Assembly (NCBI GenBank): GCA_963678205.1
Contig: OY782760.1
Coordinates: 1,984,001-2,048,000, forward strand
From: G963556115 sp963678205
Lineage (GTDB): Bacteria; Planctomycetota; SZUA-567
DNA length: 64,000 bases
Direction of reading: 5' to 3'
Shown here: positions 53,441 through 60,283 of the stretch, piece by piece
Layout: every line of letters starts with the position of its first letter
Position numbering within the stretch: position 1 is the stretch's first letter
Translations under genes and position numbers: made by a program
The notes under the pieces: model-generated
Told to the model about the DNA's origin: nothing
Seen by the model: the letters and a program-made list of their open reading frames with translations, nothing else
The model's database searches: none

Positions 53441-55495
53441 TTATTTTAGTGTTACATAAAGCTTTTGGTTGATTCCAGGGCTGGATATATGCCCTGATAC
53501 TTTTTCGCCATCGTTATTGTTTTTTATAAAATCAAAAAACTCTTCAGAGGTTGTTATTTTTTTTCCGTTTAATAAAATATATGGTTTATCAAGTGGACGT
53601 CGTATAGAGAAAATTATGACTTGACCTGCTCTTTTTTGTGAAACATAGTTGTTGATTTCACTCCATGAGTTTATTCCGATGCCGTCCATTTCTTTAATTA
53701 TATCTCCCTTCTTGAATCCTGCTTTTGCTGCAGGAGAATCTTTGGCAATATTCCCTACAACAATTTCAGATGAATAAGGGTCGTTTTTAGAAGCAAACAG
53801 ACCTAGTGTTATGAAGTCATTTTTGTTAATGCCTTCTCCAGCTATCAGTTTTGGGAGGTTTTCTGTAATTTTATGTGCCATTATCCCCATTGAAATACCG
53901 CTGTTTGGAGTACTTGTAAAGTCTTTGAGAGATGGGAGTAAGTTATTTGTTGTGCTGTTGGTACTGAATGGAAGAATAACGCCAGAAAGAGGAGACGGGG
54001 TTAAAGGGCGGGCTGCAAGTCCAAGAAATTCCCCTTTAGCATTTATAATCGGTCCTCCGGAATTACCATAATTTAGCAATGCATCAAATTGAAAATAATT
54101 ACCATTATCTCTGGATGCGGCACTTATAATACCAGTATTGATTGTATATGAATTCTCTATCACTCCTAGAACTGCAATTTCTTCTCCAAGTATCGGAGTA
54201 TGGGAACTTTCTTTGATATTGTAAAATGATGGCACGGAGAAAGTGTCAGCTTTGAGAAGGGCAAGTCCTAATGGAGTACTGAAGCCTACAATGCTCGCTG
54301 GTATTTCAGTTCCATCAGAAAAAGTAACACTAATTCCAATAACTCTATTGCTTACTTTCTCAATGTTACTTTGTGACTCGCGAATTAAGTTTTCAATACT
54401 TCTTTTGTAGCTTGTTTCTTTGATCTCTCTACTATGTTTATCAATAAAAACAATGTCTGAAGACTCAACATTGAACGCACTTGTAATAATATAGCCTTCT
54501 GGTGAGATCGCGAGTCCAGTTACTGCTTCTTGAGGTCTTCTAAGCATTTGATTTGCAGAAATCAGACTTTCTGTTGAGAAGAAATCAACAATTAATCTAC
54601 GTTGTTCAGTCGTGCTCAATTGATCCCATCCAAGTATTGTTTCTTTGTAATCACTCCATTCAGGGAATTTAAGTACTTCTGATGGGTACAATCTATTTAC
54701 ATGTATTTTGACAATATCCAGCTTTAAGTCATCAGCAAATTTTTTGAATTTATTAACTATGGGTAGTACTGTTTTTTCATTAATCTTTACGTTTGTTGCA
54801 GTTTTAAAATACTTTAAATTATTTAAAATTAGTCCAACAGGCACGGCTGTTCCTTGCCAGCGCATCCTTGAGTAATCTTTAGATATAATACCAATAATCT
54901 CCCCATTACTGTTTATAAGGCCTCCACCATCTTGTCCATCATTTACAGCAGCATCTGTTTCGATAACATCGATTTTTTTGGGGGTGTTGGATATTTGTGA
55001 AGATATAGGAACTTTGTAAAGTCCACTTACAATCCCAGCGCTAAAAGAGACTCCATCACCTAATTTTATCATATTGCTCGCATTGCCAAGGGTGTAAACT
55101 GGGTCTGCAAGCTCAGGAAGTCTTTTTTGTAATGTAAGGCTTGGAAATTTCTTTCGGGTTGATGTTTGAACTTTTAATAGTACACTTTGTGAGGCTAGAG
55201 AGTATTCAATGATTTCTGCAGGAAGTGAAGTGTGGTCTTCATAATAAATTGTAATTGAATCTGAATGCTCAGGAACAACAGTAGTTGATGTAAGTATAAC
55301 ACCGTCTTCATTGATAATAACACCAGTACCATAGTATTTATCATCGTTTGAGGATGCATATACTCCTACTGTCGCAGGCTTGGCCAGTTCAGCAATTTCA
55401 ACTGGTGAATATGCATAAACTGAGCTGATGCAACATAGATAAATTGCAACAGCAAGAAAATAGCTTGGAAGTGAAATTAATTTTGGGAAAAACAT
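53441..55495 (-). CDS. Secreted tandem trypsin-like protein with PDZ domain, catalytically degenerate
   Basis: The 684-residue protein has a signal peptide (FLAVAIYLCCISSVYA). Two HtrA/DegP-like trypsin folds follow, at about 31-230 and 322-515, then a PDZ domain at about 565-645 (AKDSPAAKAGFKKGDIIKEM). In HtrA proteases the triad lies in TNNHVV, DLALLK and GNSGGP. In the first copy these read TSTTVV, QSVLLK and GQDGGG (Thr72, Gln103, Asp189), so all three are lost. In the second they read TSAFNV, GLALLK and GNSGGP (Phe341, Gly410, Ser479), so only serine remains. It is probably a binding or chaperone protein. The ATG lies two bases after the small upstream gene ends, with which it is coupled. 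Confidence 0.75.
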   Translation of the reverse strand: MFFPKLISLPSYFLAVAIYLCCISSVYAYSPVEIAELAKPATVGVYASSNDDKYYGTGVIINEDGVILTSTTVVPEHSDSITIYYEDHTSLPAEIIEYSLASQSVLLKVQTSTRKKFPSLTLQKRLPELADPVYTLGNASNMIKLGDGVSFSAGIVSGLYKVPISSQISNTPKKIDVIETDAAVNDGQDGGGLINSNGEIIGIISKDYSRMRWQGTAVPVGLILNNLKYFKTATNVKINEKTVLPIVNKFKKFADDLKLDIVKIHVNRLYPSEVLKFPEWSDYKETILGWDQLSTTEQRRLIVDFFSTESLISANQMLRRPQEAVTGLAISPEGYIITSAFNVESSDIVFIDKHSREIKETSYKRSIENLIRESQSNIEKVSNRVIGISVTFSDGTEIPASIVGFSTPLGLALLKADTFSVPSFYNIKESSHTPILGEEIAVLGVIENSYTINTGIISAASRDNGNYFQFDALLNYGNSGGPIINAKGEFLGLAARPLTPSPLSGVILPFSTNSTTNNLLPSLKDFTSTPNSGISMGIMAHKITENLPKLIAGEGINKNDFITLGLFASKNDPYSSEIVVGNIAKDSPAAKAGFKKGDIIKEMDGIGINSWSEINNYVSQKRAGQVIIFSIRRPLDKPYILLNGKKITTSEEFFDFIKNNNDGEKVSGHISSPGINQKLYVTLK

Positions 55496-55496
55496 A

Positions 55497-55628
55497 TTAG
55501 TCAGTATTTGAAATTGTGCTTTCTGTATTGGGATTTTGCTCTACTGGCCAGAGCATTTTTTGAAGTTTGAATCCACTCCAAATCAAAACTAAACCAATGA
55601 TGATTTTAAGCAATAATAATCTGCTCAT
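55497..55628 (-). CDS. 43-residue membrane peptide between rbfA and the protease-like gene
   Basis: This short frame begins MSRLLLLKIIIGLVLIWSGF: two or three basic residues and one membrane helix (about 3-20), then KLQKMLWPVEQ and a polar Ser/Thr/Asn tail ending at TAA. It fits exactly into the gap: its ATG is five bases after the rbfA stop and its TAA lies one base from the next ATG (TAATATG). That tight packing and the clear hydrophobic pattern argue for a real gene, although no strong ribosome site is seen. The function is unknown. Confidence 0.62.
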   Translation of the reverse strand: MSRLLLLKIIIGLVLIWSGFKLQKMLWPVEQNPNTESTISNTD

Positions 55629-55633
55629 AATAT

Positions 55634-56026
55634 TTAGTTTTCTGGTTCATGTTCAGAATTACTAGGGTTAATATCAGTTGCTCTCGCTTCTTTTATTAGT
55701 TCACTAATATCAACAGATGTTTCAATTCTTTTTTCTACTTTAAAATTGATCTCTGGTGTAACCTTGGTGTTCATTACTTTACCAAGGCTTTTACGGACAA
55801 AAGATGTGTTATCTTTGATAGCCCTCATTGTTTCCATCTTGGTATTGTCTTCACCTAGTACACTTATGTAAACATTTGCATGGCGAAGGTCTGCAGAGAC
55901 TTCGCTTCTTGTGACGGTTATGAAACCAATTCTTTCATCTTTAATTTCTCTTAGAATAGCACTCACTTCCTGTACAATTCTGACATTAACTCTTTCTTGC
56001 CTTCTTGATATTTTCTTTTCTGCCAT
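55634..56026 (-). CDS. rbfA: Ribosome-binding factor A
   Basis: RbfA helps late maturation of the 30S subunit. The 130-residue protein shows SRRQERVNVRIVQEVSAILR at the N-terminus, DERIGFITVTRSEVSADLRH and VYISVLGED, and the KH-type fold ending in TPEINFKVEKRIETSVDISE. Length is normal. GGAGAAA precedes the ATG. The usual neighbours nusA, infB and truB are absent; instead a 43-residue membrane peptide and the tandem protease-like gene follow closely in one operon. Confidence 0.93.
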   Translation of the reverse strand: MAEKKISRRQERVNVRIVQEVSAILREIKDERIGFITVTRSEVSADLRHANVYISVLGEDNTKMETMRAIKDNTSFVRKSLGKVMNTKVTPEINFKVEKRIETSVDISELIKEARATDINPSNSEHEPEN

Positions 56027-56081
56027 TATTTCTCCTTAATTTAGAATTCTATTCTCTAATATTTATTAGCAAAGTCAAATA

Positions 56082-56217
56082 CAAATAAAGTTGATTTTAT
56101 TAATATTTACCTGTTTTTATAGATTTTTAATAGTATTTATTCATTAATGTAGATTCATGGGCTTTATTTGGAATATATTAGTTAATTCTGTATAAAAATT
56201 TCAAATAAAGTTGATTT
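56082..56217. repeat. 16-base direct repeat upstream of the glutaredoxin-like gene
   Basis: CAAATAAAGTTGATTT occurs exactly at 56082-56097 and 56202-56217, 120 bases apart. Its first nine bases also occur inverted (CTTTATTTG) at 56162-56170. All lie in the divergent region between rbfA and the glutaredoxin-like gene. A shared binding site is possible. Confidence 0.5.
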
Positions 56218-56305
56218 ATTGAGATAAACTTTAAATTTTTGGTCGATAAGTAATATATAAAAAGATTCTATGTATCTATTTATTTTATAGGGGGGAGTGA
56301 AAGGT

Positions 56306-56626
56306 ATGATTAGTTTGGTAAAAAACAGGTATGATTTACTTTCATGGGATGCATTGGAGGAATATTTAATGGGTGAAATAAAGAATGATACTGTTGTAAT
56401 CTGGGGAAACGATAATTGCCCAGAATGTGAAAAAGTAAAAAAATATTATAGTTCAGTAGGTTATCAGTATAATGATGTGAATGTACTTGTTTCTGGAGAA
56501 AAGGCTGATGTTGATGCAATGGTACAGCTAGCATTTCAACAGATGCGATTGCCACTTATCAAAGTAAATGGAGAGTGGGTAGACCCAGATGAAATAAAGT
56601 CTAGGATTGAATCTGAAGTTGCCTAA
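56306..56626 (+). CDS. Glutaredoxin-like thiol-disulfide protein
   Basis: The 106-residue protein has a thioredoxin-like fold: a short N-terminal helix region, then VVIWGNDNCPECEKVKKYY with a C-P-E-C redox pair at about residues 38-41, DVNVLVSG, and a cis-proline segment MRLPLIKVNGEWV. Glutaredoxins usually have C-P-Y-C; C-P-E-C is rarer but keeps both cysteines. It may reduce a specific partner such as a ribonucleotide reductase. ATG 56306 was chosen, nine bases after GGAG; GTG 56297 lies on top of that site. It faces recA across a compound hairpin. Confidence 0.75.
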   Translation: MISLVKNRYDLLSWDALEEYLMGEIKNDTVVIWGNDNCPECEKVKKYYSSVGYQYNDVNVLVSGEKADVDAMVQLAFQQMRLPLIKVNGEWVDPDEIKSRIESEVA

Positions 56627-56670
56627 TGTTTTATAGAAAACATTAGGGAGGTAAAAACCTCCCTAATGTT
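56622..56670. terminator. Compound hairpin between glutaredoxin-like gene and recA
   Basis: AACATTAGGGAGGT (56639-56652) and ACCTCCCTAATGTT (56657-56670) form a perfect 14-pair stem with loop AAAA. An alternative stem pairs CCTAATGTTTT (56622-56632) with AAAACATTAGG (56637-56647), sharing one arm, so the two cannot form together. It serves as a terminator for two convergent genes. Confidence 0.75.
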
Positions 56671-56675
56671 ATAAT

Positions 56676-57794
56676 TTATTTTTCAGATGATTGAGCAGAA
56701 TCTGAATTTGCTTCTGCTTGTTTACTCTCTTTTTCCTCTTCTTCTGATTCCTGCATGCTTGGGAAAAGCATCACATGTAGCTTTTCTGCTATTTCATTCT
56801 GAATGTCTAAATTCTCAGCAAGGAAAATACAAGCGTTATCCCTACCTTGTCCAAGTCTGGTCGTTCCGTAGCTGAACCATGCTCCGCTTTTGTTCACTAT
56901 ATCGAAATTAACACCAAGATCAATCAATTCTCCATTATAATTTATGCCATGATTGAACATTATATCAAAATGTGCAACTTTGAATGGAGGGGCTACTTTA
57001 TTTTTAACTACTTTGACTTTAACATTATTGCCAATTGGGTTGTCATCATTCTTGACATCTTTGATAGTTCCTGTCCTTCTAATATCAAGACGTAGTGATG
57101 AATAGAATTTTAGAGCATTACCGCCGGTAGTCGTTTCTGGTGATCCAAACATTACACCAATCTTCATTCGGATCTGATTGATAAAGATAACAGTTGTGTT
57201 GGTCTTTTTAACAATACCTGTAAGTTTTCTGAGCCCCTGGCTCATAAGCCTTGCTTGTAGACCTACGTGAGAGTCGCCCATATCCCCATCAAGCTCTGCC
57301 TGTGGAGTTAAAGCTGCCACTGAGTCAATAACTATAATATCTACCGCTCCAGAACGTGTAAGAAGTTCTGTTATTTCAAGTGCTTGTTCACCGCTATCTG
57401 GTTGACTTACAAGTAAATCGTCTAGGTTTACTCCAAGTCTGCGTGCGTATGCCGGGTCAAGGGCATGTTCTGCGTCAATAAATGCAGCAACTCCCCCTGT
57501 CTTTTGAGCGCTGGCGATTACATGAAGTGCTAAGGTTGTTTTACCAGAACTTTCGGGACCATAAAATTCTACTATTCGTCCCTGTGGGATTCCACCAACT
57601 CCAATTGCTGCATCAAGTGATAAACTACCAGTGCTTATTGCTGGAATCATTGCGATAGTACTATCACCAAGTTTCCTGATAGCTTCAGAACCGAATCTTT
57701 TGTCAATTTCTCCAAGGGTTCTTGATAGAGCCTTTTCTCTGCCGTCATCATCGTTGGGCAGATCAATCATTTTTTTGCTTTTATTCTTTGCCAT
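56676..57794 (-). CDS. recA: Recombinase RecA
   Basis: RecA drives strand exchange and triggers LexA self-cleavage after DNA damage. The 372-residue protein has Walker A GPESSGKT (79-86), FIDAEHALDPAYARRLGV, IVIDSVAALTPQAELDGDMG, the L2-region FINQIRMKIGVMFGSPETTT, and GRDNACIFL near the end of the core. The tail is acidic (ESEEEEKES). GGAG lies upstream of the ATG. It lies 49 bases after lexA on the same strand with no terminator between, so the two probably form one operon under the SOS-box-like site at 58496. Confidence 0.97.
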   Translation of the reverse strand: MAKNKSKKMIDLPNDDDGREKALSRTLGEIDKRFGSEAIRKLGDSTIAMIPAISTGSLSLDAAIGVGGIPQGRIVEFYGPESSGKTTLALHVIASAQKTGGVAAFIDAEHALDPAYARRLGVNLDDLLVSQPDSGEQALEITELLTRSGAVDIIVIDSVAALTPQAELDGDMGDSHVGLQARLMSQGLRKLTGIVKKTNTTVIFINQIRMKIGVMFGSPETTTGGNALKFYSSLRLDIRRTGTIKDVKNDDNPIGNNVKVKVVKNKVAPPFKVAHFDIMFNHGINYNGELIDLGVNFDIVNKSGAWFSYGTTRLGQGRDNACIFLAENLDIQNEIAEKLHVMLFPSMQESEEEEKESKQAEANSDSAQSSEK

Positions 57795-57843
57795 TGTATA
57801 ATTTACTCCTGTTTATATTATTATGCTGTTAATTTTGTAAATG

Positions 57844-58458
57844 TTAACGAATTACTCTGTGTAATCCAACTACTTTTCCTGCAATTCTAAATTCTGTTTC
57901 TGATAAATCTACCCTGATGGGGCTGTAGAACTCATTCTCTGGGTAAAGTATTGCCTCTTTGTTGTTGATTGAGATTCTTTTAACGGTTGCTTCGCCTGCA
58001 ACAATGGCAACTCCAATTTCTCCGTTGCGTATAACAGGTTGCTCTCGTACAATTACAAAATCTCCATTCCATATGCCAGCATCAATCATGCTGTCGCCTC
58101 TAACGTGTAGAGCAAAGTGACTCTCGTCATAAAATTCAGACAACTCAAGGTAGCCATCAAGATTTTCTATTGCAGATATTGGGCTGCCAGCAGCAACTCG
58201 TCCAATAATTGGAACACCTTTGTTTATTATAACCGTTTCATTGCTGATGTCTGTGAGTATTATCCCTCTAGCGGCTCCTGGTTTTTTGATAATATAACCT
58301 TTTTTGGCAAGTGCCTGCAGATGGTCGTTTACGGTATTAGTTGAATTGTATCCAAAATAATCAGCAATTTCACGCATAGTTGGTGTATAGCCTTCATTAT
58401 TAAGGCATTCTTTTATATAGTCATAAATATTTTGCTGTTTACCTGTTAGTTTATCCAT
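57844..58458 (-). CDS. lexA: SOS repressor LexA
   Basis: LexA represses the DNA-damage response until RecA filaments induce its self-cleavage. The 204-residue protein has the N-terminal winged helix (GKQQNIYDYI, YTPTMREIADYFGYNSTNTV) and the S24 domain. The cleavage bond is Ala90-Gly91 in RVAAGSPISA, the nucleophile Ser123 in RGDSMIDAGI, and the general base Lys160 in EATVKRISI; all are intact. ATG 58458 is chosen, with AAGGA upstream; the frame continues two codons to a TTG. An E. coli-like SOS box lies 38 bases upstream, implying autoregulation. recA follows in the same operon. Confidence 0.96.
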   Translation of the reverse strand: MDKLTGKQQNIYDYIKECLNNEGYTPTMREIADYFGYNSTNTVNDHLQALAKKGYIIKKPGAARGIILTDISNETVIINKGVPIIGRVAAGSPISAIENLDGYLELSEFYDESHFALHVRGDSMIDAGIWNGDFVIVREQPVIRNGEIGVAIVAGEATVKRISINNKEAILYPENEFYSPIRVDLSETEFRIAGKVVGLHRVIR

Positions 58459-58495
58459 AAGCAAATTCCTTCTGTTCTGTTGTGTGTTGTAATAA

Positions 58496-58515
58496 TACTG
58501 ATTATAATGACAGTT
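58496..58515 (-). promoter_or_regulatory. SOS-box-like LexA operator
   Basis: TACTG, ten AT-rich bases, CAGTT: this differs from the enterobacterial LexA consensus TACTG-(TA)5-CAGTA at the last base of the outer palindrome and in the spacer. A TATAAT lies inside it, so bound LexA would cover the -10 element of lexA. The next gene starts 185 bases away in the other direction. Confidence 0.62.
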
Positions 58516-58615
58516 ATCAATGAAAAAATAATTGTTTTACAGTTTTTTGTTCAGTTGTTAGCGTTTATTATTTAGTTTATAACTAGAAATATTTCCTGTT
58601 ATTTGCTGTAATTTA

Positions 58616-58643
58616 TTGACATGGTAAGGTTTTTCTGTATGAT
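58616..58643 (+). promoter_or_regulatory. Sigma-70-like promoter of the TIM-barrel gene
   Basis: TTGACA (58616-58621), 16 bases, TATGAT (58638-58643), about 58 bases before the TTG start at 58701. Confidence 0.6.
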
Positions 58644-58700
58644 AAGAATAATATTGGGTAAAATTGTATTATTATTTGAATTTAGCTTGAGGAATTAACC

Positions 58701-59522
58701 TTGTTTGATATAAAACTGGCTTGCTTTAGCGGCCCATGGGGAGTAGATCGATTTGTTAATGCGATATCAACGATATCCAATTACCAATTCGATGGTATTG
58801 AATGTCCTTCAGAAATTGTGGTGGCTTTTGAAGACAGGCTACACGTATTTCAGGAAATTTTAAAAACACAAAATTTGTCGATTGTGAATTTAATTCAAAA
58901 AATAGACCTTTTAGATGGTGATAATGCAGATATTCAAGTTGAAAAAGCCTCAAGTGCTGCACGATTTGCTTCTTCTGCGGGTGCAAAAATTCTTACGGTT
59001 TGTCATGAGTATTTACACGAAGAAAAACTCTCTGATGAGGAGTGGAATACTGCTGGTTCAATACTTGAAGAAATAGGTGAGCGTTGTCATGAGCATAATA
59101 TTGAATTATGCTATTTGCCTAGAGCTGGAAGGTTGATTTCTCTTGAGTCTGATATAAAAAGATTGATGGTTTCAACTAATCCCGACTTGGTTCATTTAGC
59201 TCTTGATACCGCCGAAGTGGTGCTTGCCAAAAGTACTCCTCAGAAACTTGTTAAATCTTTATTGGATAGAATAAAATTAATTAGATTTCATGATGTTTCT
59301 GCTAGTAAAAGAAGACTGAAGTCTACAAGTGCTGAACCAGGGTCTACTCCTCAGTTTGGACGTGGGGCAGTAGATTTTGATGTGGTAAGCAAACAGCTTG
59401 CTGCGTCTGGCTATAAAGGTTGGATTACACTCGATGTATCTGGAGATGCTCACGATCCTGAAGAGGCTGTTTATCTTGGTTATAAGTATATAATGAAACA
59501 CTCTGGTTTGTTTACAATATAA
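58701..59522 (+). CDS. Sugar phosphate isomerase/epimerase-like TIM-barrel protein
   Basis: This 273-residue protein belongs to the xylose-isomerase-like TIM-barrel (AP-endonuclease 2) superfamily, which includes IolE/IolI-type inosose enzymes, tagatose epimerases and endonuclease IV. Signs are FDGIECPSEI on the second strand (metal glutamate), ILTVCHEY, DLVHLALDTAEVVLA, IRFHDVSASKR (metal histidine) and GWITLDVSGD. The usual glutamate of the mid-barrel E-N-H motif is not seen: the matching stretch is LCYLPRAG. Substrate unknown. The start is TTG, seven bases after GAGGA. A terminator follows, so it is probably a single gene. Confidence 0.75.
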   Translation: MFDIKLACFSGPWGVDRFVNAISTISNYQFDGIECPSEIVVAFEDRLHVFQEILKTQNLSIVNLIQKIDLLDGDNADIQVEKASSAARFASSAGAKILTVCHEYLHEEKLSDEEWNTAGSILEEIGERCHEHNIELCYLPRAGRLISLESDIKRLMVSTNPDLVHLALDTAEVVLAKSTPQKLVKSLLDRIKLIRFHDVSASKRRLKSTSAEPGSTPQFGRGAVDFDVVSKQLAASGYKGWITLDVSGDAHDPEEAVYLGYKYIMKHSGLFTI

Positions 59523-59553
59523 TTAGATTTGACTGGATAACGTATGTTTTTTG

Positions 59554-59596
59554 AGTTTGTCTATAGTGTGCCTGTAGACAAACTTTTTCTATTTTT
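59554..59596 (+). terminator. Intrinsic terminator after the TIM-barrel gene
   Basis: AGTTTGTCTA and TAGACAAACT pair perfectly across an 11-base loop and are followed by TTTTTCTATTTTT. Confidence 0.8.
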
Positions 59597-59629
59597 ACTC
59601 TACATATGCAATATCCTTTACACTTTCTA

Positions 59630-59658
59630 TTGACCTTTGTTGTAAATATTATTATCAT
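59630..59658 (+). promoter_or_regulatory. Candidate promoter of kdsC and the LptA-like gene
   Basis: TTGACC (59630-59635), 17 bases, TATCAT (59653-59658), about 90 bases before the kdsC ATG. Confidence 0.5.
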
Positions 59659-59749
59659 TAGTAACAGTGGTTTTTTGTGTTTTTGCAAAATAAGAAGTAT
59701 CGTGTTTTGTTTTATAACATATTTGATATTAACTGGGTGTAGGAAATAA

Positions 59750-60283
59750 ATGAAGTCATTAAAAGAAATAAATATTGATAAATTGCTGAAAATTAAAGCC
59801 ATTATTACTGATGTTGATGGTGTCCTTACTGATGGCAGTATAAATTATACTACAAGCGGTGAACAATTGTTACGTTTTAATGCACAAGATGGTGCTGGAA
59901 TTAGCTATTGGCGTAATTCTGGGGGAGTTTTTGCCCTACTTACTGGTAGAAGTTCACCAATGGTAGCTAGAAGAGCTCTTGAGCTTAAAGTAGATGCGCA
60001 AGTAATGAATGCAAAGGATAAATCTCTTTTCTTTGACAATCTTTTATGTGAACTCGGTGTTTCTGTTGATGAAGTATTGTATATTGGTGATGACTGGCCT
60101 GACATTTCTTGTATGATAAAGGCTGGAGTTGGAATCGCAGTTGCAGACGCGACAGAAGAAGTACAGGAAGTAGCCGACGGTATAACTTTTAGAAACGGTG
60201 GGTGTGGTGCCGTTCGTGAAGTTATTTCACACCTTTTAAAAGCTCAGGATAAACTTGATAAATTATTGGAAAAATATAAATGA
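59750..60283 (+). CDS. kdsC: 3-deoxy-D-manno-octulosonate 8-phosphate phosphatase
   Basis: KdsC releases KDO for lipopolysaccharide core synthesis. The 177-residue HAD-type C0 phosphatase has the nucleophile motif ITDVDGVLTDG (about 18-28), FNAQDGAGISYWRNSGG, LLTGRSS, and YIGDDWPDISCMIKAG with the metal aspartates. This is the tetrameric KdsC pattern. GGAAA lies upstream of the ATG. The last four bases overlap the start of the large LptA-like gene (ATGA), so synthesis of KDO and LPS transport are coupled here. A sialic-acid-type C0 phosphatase is a less likely alternative. Confidence 0.9.
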   Translation: MKSLKEINIDKLLKIKAIITDVDGVLTDGSINYTTSGEQLLRFNAQDGAGISYWRNSGGVFALLTGRSSPMVARRALELKVDAQVMNAKDKSLFFDNLLCELGVSVDEVLYIGDDWPDISCMIKAGVGIAVADATEEVQEVADGITFRNGGCGAVREVISHLLKAQDKLDKLLEKYK

